Positions 1 through 7,176 are shown, numbered from the stretch's first letter. The stretch: 11,366 nucleotides of DNA from Nitrososphaera sp035547955 (GCA_035547955.1 DASZTR010000072.1:1-11366), one strand, 5' to 3'. Program-made: numbers and translations. The notes: generated by a model from the letters alone, not told the origin.

Positions 1-861
1 GCCAAGGGCTTTGCGCCCGGCGACCGCGTGTTTGTACACCACCATGTACCATGCTATTCGTGCCACTACTGCCTGCACGGAGATTATACGATGTGTGCCG
101 AGTACCAGAGGAGTAACATCACGCCCTGCGGTCTTGCAGAGCAATTTATTGTGCCCGAGTGGAACGTGTCAAGAGGTGGCCTGATAAAACTTCCTGCAGG
201 CATGACGTTTGACGAGGCATCGCTTGTGGAGCCTCTTGCGTGCTGCATTCGGGCGTGGAACAAGTGCACCAGCTTCCAGCGCGGCGACGACATTGCTGTT
301 CTTGGAGCCGGCCCTGCGGGGTTGATGCACATCATCTTGGCAAAGGCGTTTGGCGCAGGCAAGGTTTTCGTGTCAGACATCAATGATTTCCGGCTCGGCT
401 TTGCCAGGAAAAAATACGGCGTTGAGACGTTCAATTCAATTTTGGCACCTGACTTTGCCCAAAAGATAAAAGAGCAGACAGGCGGGCGCGGAGTTGACGT
501 CGCAGTGGTCGCTACAGGGAGCACAAGGGCACTCTTGCAGTCTTTTGACATGACGAGGCGGGCTGGCAAGATAATTTTGTTTGGCGTGCCGCCCAAGGGC
601 TCCGACATTTCCTATGACATGAGCAGGCTCTATTCAAACGAGCACTCGATTATCCCAAGTTATGCGGCGTCGGAGGCCGAGACGAACCAGGCGATAAAAC
701 TGATAGCGGAAAAGCGCGTCGACATTGCATCGCTCATAACGCATCGCTTTGACATTGGCGACGCGCCAAAAGCCGTCAGGTGCGCGCATGAAGCCAAGGA
801 CGCGATGAAAGTCATCGTGACCGCTGGAAAAAATGAATCTTCTGAATATACATATAAATAA
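1..861 (+). CDS. Zinc-dependent medium-chain alcohol/polyol dehydrogenase, 5'-truncated
   Basis: The frame is open from base 1, so the N-terminus lies outside the window; the ATG at 28 is internal. Counting codons from base 1, Cys18, Cys21, Cys24 and Cys32 form the C-x2-C-x2-C-x7-C structural zinc lobe of medium-chain dehydrogenases. The VEPLACC segment near 226 carries the Glu typical of the catalytic zinc region, and GAGPAG at 304-321 is the Rossmann nucleotide loop, followed by an acidic residue in VSDIN that suggests NAD preference. The family oxidises secondary alcohols of polyols, sugars or threonine; sorbitol and threonine dehydrogenases are the closest types I recognise, but the substrate cannot be read from the sequence. 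It is followed at once by an LsrF-like aldolase in the same direction, which suggests a shared sugar or sugar-phosphate route (inference). Confidence 0.88.
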   Translation, partial: AKGFAPGDRVFVHHHVPCYSCHYCLHGDYTMCAEYQRSNITPCGLAEQFIVPEWNVSRGGLIKLPAGMTFDEASLVEPLACCIRAWNKCTSFQRGDDIAVLGAGPAGLMHIILAKAFGAGKVFVSDINDFRLGFARKKYGVETFNSILAPDFAQKIKEQTGGRGVDVAVVATGSTRALLQSFDMTRRAGKIILFGVPPKGSDISYDMSRLYSNEHSIIPSYAASEAETNQAIKLIAEKRVDIASLITHRFDIGDAPKAVRCAHEAKDAMKVIVTAGKNESSEYTYK

Positions 862-866
862 TAAAA
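846..866 (+). promoter_or_regulatory. TATA box for the aldolase gene, inside the end of the dehydrogenase ORF
   Basis: The stretch catataaata at 851-860 is a good archaeal TATA box and overlaps the last codons and stop of the dehydrogenase. A transcript start about 25-28 nt downstream would fall near 880, just before the ATG at 893. This supports 893 over 833 as the aldolase start. No Shine-Dalgarno motif is evident ahead of 893. Confidence 0.55.
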
Positions 867-892
867 ACAGCCATTGCCCGCCGATAGCAAGA

Positions 893-1741
893 ATGGACTG
901 GGGAATGAAAAACCGCCTCTCAAAGATTATTCGTCCTCAAGACAGGCGCTGTCTGATGCTCGCGGTCGACCACGGCTACTTCCTTGGTCCTACAGAGCGC
1001 CTGGAAAACGCCGCAGAAACGATAGCGCCACTTCTCCCATACGCTGATTCCCTCATGCTTACGCGTGGGATTTTGCGCAACTGCGTTCCTGCAGAGCGAG
1101 ACATACCGATAGTGCTCCGCGTCTCCGGTGGAACCAGCATAATAGGCGAGGACTTGTCAAAGGAAACGATAACGACCTCAATTGAAGAGGCCATAAGGAT
1201 GAACGTGTCGTGTCTTGCGCTTTCGATATTTGTTGGGAGCAAGTACGAGCATCAGACGTTGGCGAGCCTTGGCAGGCTGGTCGACGAGGGTGAAAAATAC
1301 GGCATCCCTGTGCTGGCGGTGACGGCGGTCGGCAAGGAGATGGGCCGCGACGCCCGCTATCTCGGCCTTGCATGCAGGGTTGCAGCAGAGCTTGGCGCGC
1401 ACATTGTCAAGACGTACTATTGCGAGGACTTTGAAAAAGTCGCTGAGGCGTGCCCAGTCCCGCTTGTTGTGGCAGGAGGGAAAAAGCTGCCCGAGATGGA
1501 CGCGCTAAAACTCGCACACAATTCGGTTACACATGGAGCGGCAGGGGTCGACATGGGCAGGAATATCTGGCAATCCGACTATCCCGTTGCTATGGTAAAG
1601 GCAGTCAAGACAATCGTGCATGGCAAAGCCGACGTCCCGGAAGCTTATGACGTGTTTCTGCGCGAGCGCGAAAAGTCAAAGGCAAAAGAGCCGCAAAAGT
1701 TCGTAAAAGAAGCATCAAGCAAGCAGGCAGATTTCGACTGA
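893..1741 (+). CDS. LsrF/DhnA-family class I aldolase or thiolase
   Basis: A 282-residue TIM-barrel protein of the DhnA/LsrF class. From the start at 893 it opens MDWGMKNRLSKI, like the body of bacterial LsrF, and keeps MLAVDHGYF (Asp26-His27), TRGILR, GSKYEHQ, the Schiff-base lysine in HIVKTYY (Lys173), CPVPLVVAGGKKLPE and GVDMGRNIWQSD. An upstream in-frame ATG at 833 would add 20 poorly conserved residues and overlap the dehydrogenase; the TATA box at 851-860 argues for 893. LsrF is a thiolase in autoinducer-2 phosphate breakdown. Related archaeal proteins are fructose-bisphosphate aldolases or the aminodeoxyheptulosonate synthase of the alternative shikimate route. Motif for motif this one looks most like LsrF, but no lsr transport or kinase genes are visible, so the substrate is open. 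Confidence 0.88.
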   Translation: MDWGMKNRLSKIIRPQDRRCLMLAVDHGYFLGPTERLENAAETIAPLLPYADSLMLTRGILRNCVPAERDIPIVLRVSGGTSIIGEDLSKETITTSIEEAIRMNVSCLALSIFVGSKYEHQTLASLGRLVDEGEKYGIPVLAVTAVGKEMGRDARYLGLACRVAAELGAHIVKTYYCEDFEKVAEACPVPLVVAGGKKLPEMDALKLAHNSVTHGAAGVDMGRNIWQSDYPVAMVKAVKTIVHGKADVPEAYDVFLREREKSKAKEPQKFVKEASSKQADFD

Positions 1742-2188
1742 CTAGCCCGGCAGTCTGGAAATGTGCTGGTGGCGCATCTTCCATTCGCCGTTCTTTTTGT
1801 CTTTTTGAAATACTATTGTGACCCTTGACCTATTGTTTATCGCAGTCCCCCTGAAGCTATAATCATCTACAATTATGCCTGTGCTCTCTAGCACAAACAT
1901 CGCGATCGCGACTTCGCCTGTCGTCAACGTTTCTATTTTCAGATCGGTTATCTTGAAATCATAGTCTGAGATGCTCGCAAACTGCAGCTGCTCTAGCATT
2001 AGCGCCCTGTCAATATCACGCAGGTCGTACGGCGGCGAGTCACCGAACTTTGTAAACTGCTCCGCAAAAAAGTCGGGTATCCCTTCGATCTCTTTGCTCT
2101 TGGCTATCTGGAAATATTTGTAAATCAGATCCCTGATTTTAGCGGAATCCGTAACTGACAATATAATGTTCTCTGGCCGGTAGGGCAC
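1742..2188 (-). CDS. SnoaL/NTF2-like (DUF4440-type) small protein
   Basis: A 148-residue protein with the cone-shaped NTF2-like pattern: an N-terminal helical part with DSAKIRDLIYKYFQIAKS and DFFAEQFTKFGD, then strands ending in SRVTIVFQKD and EWKMRHQHIS. Such folds serve as small-molecule isomerases, cyclases or binding proteins; no catalytic assignment is possible here. The start is GTG (2186-2188). The divergent TATA element at 2194-2207 sits so close that a transcript start 25 nt away would fall inside this reading frame, so a TTG at codon 10 (2159-2161) is an alternative start. The stop abuts the aldolase stop with no spacer, so the two genes are convergent and touching. Confidence 0.75.
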   Translation of the reverse strand: MPYRPENIILSVTDSAKIRDLIYKYFQIAKSKEIEGIPDFFAEQFTKFGDSPPYDLRDIDRALMLEQLQFASISDYDFKITDLKIETLTTGEVAIAMFVLESTGIIVDDYSFRGTAINNRSRVTIVFQKDKKNGEWKMRHQHISRLPG

Positions 2189-2225
2189 AAAACTTTATAA
2201 ATTATATCACTACACTCAATTTTAG
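2189..2225. promoter_or_regulatory. Divergent promoter of the ilv-leu operon and the SnoaL-like gene
   Basis: The A/T-rich core at 2194-2207 contains the near-palindromic TTTATAAA plus an adjoining ATTATAT and can act as a TATA box in both directions. To the right, a start about 26-28 nt from the box centre falls near 2224-2227, on the ATG of the leader ORF at 2226. To the left it serves the minus-strand gene. No Shine-Dalgarno motif precedes 2226, which fits a leaderless transcript. Confidence 0.6.
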
Positions 2226-2294
2226 ATGCCCCAAACAGGCAGCGAGCTTTCTAGGCACAAGGTTAAGATTCTGGTTCTGTTGCTACTTGCCTAG
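2226..2294 (+). CDS. Candidate branched-chain amino acid leader peptide (22 aa)
   Basis: An ATG at 2226 opens a 22-codon ORF ending in TAG at 2292-2294. Its last ten residues are VKILVLLLLA: two Val, one Ile and five Leu, the three end products of the pathway encoded directly downstream. Leucine is encoded by mixed codons including CTA and TTG. The ATG coincides with the expected transcript start from the TATA box at 2194-2207, so it could be read leaderlessly. The BCAA codons (2262-2288) form the loop of one inverted repeat (2251-2294), and the stop codon overlaps the left arm of a second (2293-2326). In bacteria, ilvB, ilvG and leuA leaders have this design, where ribosome stalling on scarce charged tRNA sets downstream expression. 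Here the role is inferred from architecture; a chance hydrophobic ORF is the alternative. Confidence 0.55.
   Translation: MPQTGSELSRHKVKILVLLLLA
2251..2294 (+). promoter_or_regulatory. Inverted repeat 1 in the ilvB leader
   Basis: CTAGGCA at 2251-2257 pairs perfectly with TGCCTAG at 2288-2294, enclosing 30 nt that hold all the Val/Ile/Leu codons of the leader ORF. A CA bulge followed by AG-CT pairing could lengthen the stem slightly. A ribosome stalled anywhere on the BCAA codons would cover one arm or the other and prevent this stem. Confidence 0.5.
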
Positions 2295-2326
2295 ACAAAT
2301 CTCTGCTTACAAGCGGGCGTTTGTCT
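2293..2326 (+). promoter_or_regulatory. Inverted repeat 2 in the ilvB leader, overlapping repeat 1
   Basis: AGACAAA at 2293-2299 pairs with TTTGTCT at 2320-2326, with one further G-U pair inside, around a 20-nt loop that holds the small palindrome gcttacaagc. It shares bases 2293-2294 with repeat 1. A ribosome at the leader stop codon would cover its left arm; one stalled earlier would leave it free. The right arm is U-rich in RNA (TTTGTCTT, 2320-2327), which could be a weak archaeal termination signal, but there is no strong T tract. Confidence 0.45.
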
Positions 2327-2338
2327 TGAAAGAAAATC

Positions 2339-2357
2339 ATGGTGATAATGTAAAAAA
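2339..2357 (+). promoter_or_regulatory. Ribosome binding site of ilvB, overlapped by a four-codon ORF
   Basis: GGTGAT at 2341-2346 matches the end of the archaeal 16S complement and lies 11 nt before the ilvB ATG at 2358. An ATG at 2339 opens the tiny ORF MVIM ending at 2353, which overlaps this site. It may be chance, but a ribosome on it would occlude the binding site. Confidence 0.45.
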
Positions 2358-4046
2358 ATGGTGGAAATGACCGGTGCAAAAGCGTTGATCCACGCCCTTG
2401 AAAAAGAGGGCGTAGACGTGGTCTTTGGACTCCCCGGTGGGGCAAACCTCCCGATATATGACGAATTGGTGGACGCAAACCTCCGCCACATACTTGTTAG
2501 GCATGAGCAGTCTGCGGCGCACATGGCAGACGGCTATGCCAGGATAAAGAGAAAGTCTGGCGTGTGCTTTGCCACCTCTGGCCCCGGCGCTACCAACATA
2601 ATCACCGGCCTTGCCACCGCCCATGCAGACTCTATTCCAATGGTCGCGGTGACAGGACAGGTCAACCTGTCGATGATAGGCAAAGACGCCTTTCAGGAGA
2701 CTGACATTATCGGCATCGCAAACCCCTGCACAAAATATTCCTTCCAGCCACGGATATCCAGCGAGATCCCGGAGGTGGTGAAAAAATCGTTTTACATTGC
2801 CGAGAGCGGGAGGCCCGGCCCCGTGCTCATCGACATCCCAAAAGACGTGCAGCAACAGAGCGCGGACATGAAGTTCCCTGACCTTATCAAGGTGAGGGGC
2901 TACAACCCCGTCATTGATGCAGACCTTTCAGAGGTCGGAAAAGCGGTAGAACTCATACTTAAGGCAGAGCGCCCTATAATCCTAGCTGGCGGTGGCGTGA
3001 TATTGTCAGGCGCATTTGCAGAGCTCCAGGCGCTCGCTGAGCTCCTCATGATACCCGTAGTCACGACGTTCAAGGGCAAGGGCGCGTTCCCTGAGAACCA
3101 CCCGCTTGCTATGGGCCCGATAGGCATGCACGGCCACGCCGAGGCAAACAAGATAATCATCGAGGCCGACTGCATAATCGCGGTCGGTTCCCGGTTCTCT
3201 GACAGGTCGGTCGGCAAGTTTGAAGAGTTCGGCAAGGGTATGAGCATCATTCACATGGACATCGACCCTGCCGAGATAGGCAAAAACAAGTCAGTCGACG
3301 TGGCAATAGTGGGGGACGTAAAATCCTCATTGCGCACGCTGGTCAAACTGCTCTCAAAAAAGGTGACGAAGAGAGATCCAGAGAACCCCTGGCTCAAGCG
3401 CAGAAAGGAGCTTGTGCAGTATTTCTCGGAGAGCCTAAAAGACTATCCACGCGAGATAACGGCCAAAAAGTCGCTCAAAAAGTTGCGCGAGCTCTTGCCG
3501 GCGCAAGGCATAGTGACCACTGAAGTAGGCCAGTGCCAGATGTGGGCCTCGCTCCACTTTGATGTGATATCTCCAGGCACGTTCTTTAGCTCGACAGGCC
3601 TTGGCACGATGGGCTTTGGCTTTCCCGCGTCCATAGGCGCCAAGGCCGCAAGGCCTGAGGTGCCGGTAGTGGACATTGCCGGCGACGGCTCGTTTAACAT
3701 GACTGAAAACTCGCTTGCCGTGTCTGTGCTTGAAAAATTGCCAGTCATTGTCTTTCTCATGAACAACTACATGCTCGGGATGGTGGCGCAGTGGCAGCGC
3801 ACGTTCTACAACCGAAGGTACAGTGGCGTGGAGCAGCACCAGTGCCCCGACTATGTCAAAGTGGCTGAGGCGTACGGCGCACAGGGGATCCGCGCCCAGT
3901 CTATGGCGGAGCTCGAAAAGGCTATCAAGACGGCGGTAAAGAGCGATGTCGCGACCGTTATCGATATACCTATCGATCCGGACGAGGACGTGTACCCATT
4001 CGTGGCGCCGGGTCGCGGCCTCAAGGACATGATAACGGGAGGCTAG
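2358..4046 (+). CDS. ilvB: Acetolactate (acetohydroxyacid) synthase, catalytic subunit
   Basis: A 562-residue ThDP-dependent enzyme that joins pyruvate with pyruvate or 2-oxobutyrate, the first common step of valine, leucine and isoleucine synthesis. The three domains are complete. The N-terminal Pyr domain has VFGLPGG and the ThDP-activating Glu50 in RHEQSAAHMADGYAR, then SGPGATN and DAFQETD. The central domain has the FAD-binding type segments PIILAGGG and GRF-like VGSRFSDR. The C-terminal PP domain has the ThDP-metal motif GDGSFNM (Gly442) running to Asn469-Asn470 in FLMNNYMLGMVAQWQ. Length is normal for the family. The start ATG is set by GGTGAT at 2341-2346; the Met at codon 4 is an alternative. 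It heads an operon with ilvN 11 nt downstream and is preceded by a structured leader. Confidence 0.96.
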   Translation: MVEMTGAKALIHALEKEGVDVVFGLPGGANLPIYDELVDANLRHILVRHEQSAAHMADGYARIKRKSGVCFATSGPGATNIITGLATAHADSIPMVAVTGQVNLSMIGKDAFQETDIIGIANPCTKYSFQPRISSEIPEVVKKSFYIAESGRPGPVLIDIPKDVQQQSADMKFPDLIKVRGYNPVIDADLSEVGKAVELILKAERPIILAGGGVILSGAFAELQALAELLMIPVVTTFKGKGAFPENHPLAMGPIGMHGHAEANKIIIEADCIIAVGSRFSDRSVGKFEEFGKGMSIIHMDIDPAEIGKNKSVDVAIVGDVKSSLRTLVKLLSKKVTKRDPENPWLKRRKELVQYFSESLKDYPREITAKKSLKKLRELLPAQGIVTTEVGQCQMWASLHFDVISPGTFFSSTGLGTMGFGFPASIGAKAARPEVPVVDIAGDGSFNMTENSLAVSVLEKLPVIVFLMNNYMLGMVAQWQRTFYNRRYSGVEQHQCPDYVKVAEAYGAQGIRAQSMAELEKAIKTAVKSDVATVIDIPIDPDEDVYPFVAPGRGLKDMITGG

Positions 4047-4057
4047 AGGGAAGCAAA

Positions 4058-4570
4058 ATGGAAAATAACAACAGTAACAACCACGAACTCTATATCGTTT
4101 CTGCGCTAGTCGAGAACAAGCCCGGAGTGCTTTTCCGCGTGACTAACCTTTTCCGCGCGCGCAACTTTAACATCGAGTCGATTACCGTGGGCACGACAGA
4201 GCAGCAGGATATCTCCCGGATGACGATAACGACCAGCAGCGACGAAAAGACGCTCGTCCAGCTCGTCAAGCAGCTAAGAAAGTTGATAGACGTAGTCGAG
4301 GTCAAGGTGCTTGAAACAAACAAGACAGTGTACCGCGAGCTTGCGTTGATAAAGATGAGGGCAGTCGACCCGACGACAAGGAGCGAAATAATGAGCTATG
4401 CCAACATTTTCCGAGGCAACATACTCGACATCGGCAAGGAGACAATAACCGTCGAGATAACAGGAACGCCTGACAAGATAGATGCCTTTAAGAATCTGGT
4501 CGACCAATATGGTATCACGCAGCTGGCAAGGACAGGCGTATCGGCATTGCCAAGGGGAGCTGAACTTTGA
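4058..4570 (+). CDS. ilvN: Acetolactate synthase, regulatory small subunit
   Basis: A 170-residue small subunit that activates IlvB and conveys valine feedback inhibition. The N-terminal ACT domain is plain in HELYIVSALVENKPGVLFRV and the following FNIESITVG, with the ligand-site Asn-Lys-Pro-Gly turn. The C-terminal domain has the family pattern ELALIKMRA and an ITVEITGTPDKIDAF segment. Length is normal. It starts 11 nt after the ilvB stop, with GGGAGG just before that stop as a likely ribosome site, and its stop overlaps the leuA start, so the three genes are almost certainly cotranscribed and translationally coupled. ilvH is an equivalent name used for this subunit. Confidence 0.95.
   Translation: MENNNSNNHELYIVSALVENKPGVLFRVTNLFRARNFNIESITVGTTEQQDISRMTITTSSDEKTLVQLVKQLRKLIDVVEVKVLETNKTVYRELALIKMRAVDPTTRSEIMSYANIFRGNILDIGKETITVEITGTPDKIDAFKNLVDQYGITQLARTGVSALPRGAEL
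4554..4570 (+). promoter_or_regulatory. Ribosome binding site and TTGA stop-start overlap fixing the leuA start
   Basis: GGGGAG at 4554-4559 lies 7 nt before TTG at 4567-4569. That TTG overlaps the ilvN stop TGA (4568-4570). No ATG or GTG is available nearby ahead of the conserved RIFDTTLRDGEQ, so TTG is the start. Confidence 0.7.
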
Positions 4571-6081
4571 GCATCGAGGAAAAAAAGGTAAGGATATTTG
4601 ACACCACCCTCCGCGACGGCGAGCAGTCGCCCGGTGTGACGGTGACGCCTGATCAAAAAGTGCACATTGCGCAAAAGCTAGACGAGCTTGGGGTGGATGC
4701 AATCGAGGCCGGGTTCCCGGTGGTGTCTGCAGGAGAGATTTACGCCGTCAAGACGATCGCAAATTCCGGATTGAAGGCAGAGGTCTGCGGCCTTGCGCGC
4801 GCGGTTGACGCCGACATCGACGCGGCGATAAAGTGCGACTTGAAGTACGTGCACACGTTCATCGCGACCTCTGACATCCACATGAAGTACAAGCTAAAGA
4901 TGACGCGGGAACAAGTGCTTGAGAGGGCAGTCCATGCAGTCGAGTACGCCAAAAAGCATGGCCTCAAGGTAGAGTTCTCTGCCGAGGACGCCACAAGGTC
5001 TGACAAGGACTTTTTGATAAAGGTGTTTCATGCAGTGGCGCAGGCCGGTGCCGACAGGGTAGACATCCCCGATACCGTAGGGTACGCGACCCCGCAGGAC
5101 ATCACAGAGCTTGTAAAGCAGGTCAGCAATGCAACAAAATTGCCTATCAGCATGCATTGCCACGACGACTTTGGGCTTGCGGTGGCAAACTCGATAGCGG
5201 GCATCAACGCAGGTGCGGTCTGCGCACATGTCACGATAAACGGCCTTGGGGAGCGGGCGGGCAACGCGTCGCTTGAAGAGTTCGTCATGGCGCTCCAGTG
5301 CCTCTACCACATGAAGCATAACATAAACACGCATCTGCTCTACGAGACATCCAAGTACGTCTCTAACACTATGGGAATCATAGTCCAGCCGAACAAGGCG
5401 ATAATCGGCGAGAACGCCTTTGGCCACGAATCGGGCATACACACCCACGGGGTGCTCAACAACCCGCTTACCTACGAGCCTATCAGTCCCGAACTCGTCG
5501 GCAGGAGGCGCTGGATCCAGGCAGGCAAGCACGCCGGCGCGCACGGCATCAGGGCAATGCTTGAGGAGTTTGGCATCACCCCTACAGACGAACAATTACA
5601 CGCAATAGTGGAGAAGCAAAAGGATATTGCGGACAAGGGTAAGGCAATAACCACATCGGAGCTTCTCACCATTGCCGGAGAGGTAATGCACAACTCACAG
5701 TTTGAGGAGCGCTTCAAGCTCTACAACTTCCACATCGTCACTGGTATAAACATCATCCCGACGGCTACTATCTACCTCAACGCAGAGGGCAAGGATCTCA
5801 TCGCGTCGGACACGGGAGTCGGCCCTGTGGACGCAGCGCTCAAGGCCATCCAAAAGGTAGCCGCGGACGTAGCAAGCATAAAGATACGCGAGTACAAACT
5901 TGATTCCATCTCTGGAGGCTCGGACGCGCTAGCCGAGGTGTCGGTCAAGGTGGAGGACAAGAACGGCAACATCGTCTCTGCAAGAAAGGCCAACGAGGAC
6001 ATTGTTGTCGCGTCGGTAGAGGCTATGATGGACGCAATAAACAAGGTCCTCTTGAAGAAGGTGCTCTATTCAAAGAGCTAA
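4567..6081 (+). CDS. leuA: 2-isopropylmalate synthase
   Basis: A 504-residue enzyme condensing acetyl-CoA with 2-oxoisovalerate, the committed step of leucine synthesis. The HMGL-type TIM barrel opens RIFDTTLRDGEQSPG, with the catalytic Arg16 and metal-ligand Asp17. Further metal and active-site residues are His197 and His199 in MHCHDDFGLAVAN, and the NGLGERAGNASLEE motif (Asn225 to Asn233). A linker with GENAFGHESGIHTHGVL is followed by a C-terminal LeuA dimer/allosteric domain (about residue 385 on: EERFKLYNFHIVTG and PVDAALKAI), where leucine normally binds as feedback inhibitor. Citramalate and homocitrate synthases share the barrel, but the operon with ilvBN favours LeuA. The start is TTG, coupled to ilvN. 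Confidence 0.92.
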   Translation: MSIEEKKVRIFDTTLRDGEQSPGVTVTPDQKVHIAQKLDELGVDAIEAGFPVVSAGEIYAVKTIANSGLKAEVCGLARAVDADIDAAIKCDLKYVHTFIATSDIHMKYKLKMTREQVLERAVHAVEYAKKHGLKVEFSAEDATRSDKDFLIKVFHAVAQAGADRVDIPDTVGYATPQDITELVKQVSNATKLPISMHCHDDFGLAVANSIAGINAGAVCAHVTINGLGERAGNASLEEFVMALQCLYHMKHNINTHLLYETSKYVSNTMGIIVQPNKAIIGENAFGHESGIHTHGVLNNPLTYEPISPELVGRRRWIQAGKHAGAHGIRAMLEEFGITPTDEQLHAIVEKQKDIADKGKAITTSELLTIAGEVMHNSQFEERFKLYNFHIVTGINIIPTATIYLNAEGKDLIASDTGVGPVDAALKAIQKVAADVASIKIREYKLDSISGGSDALAEVSVKVEDKNGNIVSARKANEDIVVASVEAMMDAINKVLLKKVLYSKS

Positions 6082-6145
6082 AAAATATAACAAGCATCTC
6101 TCTTTCACCCAAGCAGTATATGCACATACATGTGTGATCTGATAG
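6082..6145 (+). promoter_or_regulatory. leuA-leuB gap with TATA-like elements and leuB ribosome site
   Basis: Two TATA-like elements lie in this gap: aaaaatataa at about 6082-6091 and agtatatgc at about 6113-6121. The second is placed so that transcription would begin near the TTG start at 6146. GTGATC at 6134-6139 matches the Shine-Dalgarno complement 6 nt before that TTG. leuB can therefore be made from its own promoter, from leuA read-through, or both. Confidence 0.5.
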
Positions 6146-7171
6146 TTGGCAAGGTACACCATTTCGCTTATCCGGGGAGACGGGATAGGGCCCGAACAGA
6201 CAGCGTCAGCTAAAAGGATTCTTGAGGCAATAAGTGACAACACGTCCACGAAATTCACGATAAATGAGGTCGAGGCTGGAGACGGGGCTCTTGCCAGACA
6301 CGGAAAAGCGCTCCCGGAATTTTCAGTCAACACCATCAAGAACTCGCAGGCGTGTTTGAAGGGGCCAGTAGGCGAAAGCGCGGCAGACGTCATCATCGTA
6401 CTCCGGCGCATGTTTGACCTCTATGCAAATGTAAGGCCCGCCAAGTCGTACCCGAACATTCCTGCGCTCTCTGCAAAGGTGGACATGGTGACTGTACGGG
6501 AGAATACTGAGGACGTCTATCTCGGATGGGAGTTCAATGCCGACCCTGGCACGGTTGTTGCGCTCCGGATAACCTCTGAAAAGGCGTCGAGGAGGATTGC
6601 CGAGTACGCGTTTCGGACTGCCACCATGCGGGACGGCAAGCGCAAGGTTGTCGCCGTGCACAAGGCAAATGTGATGCGCAAAGGCGACGGGCTCTTCGCG
6701 TCGGTCTGCAGGGATGTCGCAAAAAAGTATCCCAAGATTCAGTACAGCGAGCTCTACGTCGATGCGGCTTCGATGAACCTTATACGCAATCCTGAAGAGT
6801 TCGACGTAATAGTCACCACCAACCTCTTTGGCGACATCCTGTCTGACGAGGCCGCACAGGTGGTAGGGGGACTAGGCATGGGGCCTGCGGCAAACATCGG
6901 CGATGGCTTTGCGCTCTTCGAGCCAGTTCACGGCGCGGCGTTTGATATCGCCGGCAAGAACGCTGCCAACCCTTCATCAATATTGCTGTCTACAAAAATG
7001 ATGCTCGAATGGCTCGCCGACAGGTATGGGGATAGACCTGCGGCGGAACAGGGCAAAAAGATAGAAGACGCGATAACCCGGCTGCTCGCGCAGGGCAAAA
7101 AGACAAAGGACATCGGGGGCAGGCTTTCTACCGCCGAGTTTACGGACCTTGTGGCAAAAGAAATGATCTGA
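6146..7171 (+). CDS. leuB: 3-isopropylmalate dehydrogenase (isocitrate/isopropylmalate dehydrogenase family)
   Basis: A 341-residue beta-decarboxylating dehydrogenase that oxidises 3-isopropylmalate in leucine synthesis. It begins RYTISLIRGDGIGPE, then shows GKALPE, the substrate-loop region LRRMFDLYANVRPAKSYPN, VRENTEDVYLGWE, the Lys of HKANVMRKGDGLF, YVDAASMNLI, VVTTNLFGDILSDEAAQVVG with the metal-binding aspartates, and FEPVHGAAFDIAGKNAANP. The pattern is close to methanogen LeuB, and the YANVRP segment is LeuB-like rather than isocitrate-dehydrogenase-like. Homoisocitrate or isocitrate dehydrogenase activity cannot be ruled out by eye. The start must be TTG, because a TAG precedes it directly in frame. 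It lies 64 nt after leuA with its own promoter-like elements. leuC and leuD are not adjacent. Confidence 0.85.
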   Translation: MARYTISLIRGDGIGPEQTASAKRILEAISDNTSTKFTINEVEAGDGALARHGKALPEFSVNTIKNSQACLKGPVGESAADVIIVLRRMFDLYANVRPAKSYPNIPALSAKVDMVTVRENTEDVYLGWEFNADPGTVVALRITSEKASRRIAEYAFRTATMRDGKRKVVAVHKANVMRKGDGLFASVCRDVAKKYPKIQYSELYVDAASMNLIRNPEEFDVIVTTNLFGDILSDEAAQVVGGLGMGPAANIGDGFALFEPVHGAAFDIAGKNAANPSSILLSTKMMLEWLADRYGDRPAAEQGKKIEDAITRLLAQGKKTKDIGGRLSTAEFTDLVAKEMI

Positions 7172-7176
7172 CGTTG

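Noticed and set aside
833..892. Upstream ATG at 833 as the aldolase start
   Set aside because: It overlaps the dehydrogenase, adds residues with no LsrF counterpart, and lies upstream of the TATA box at 851-860.
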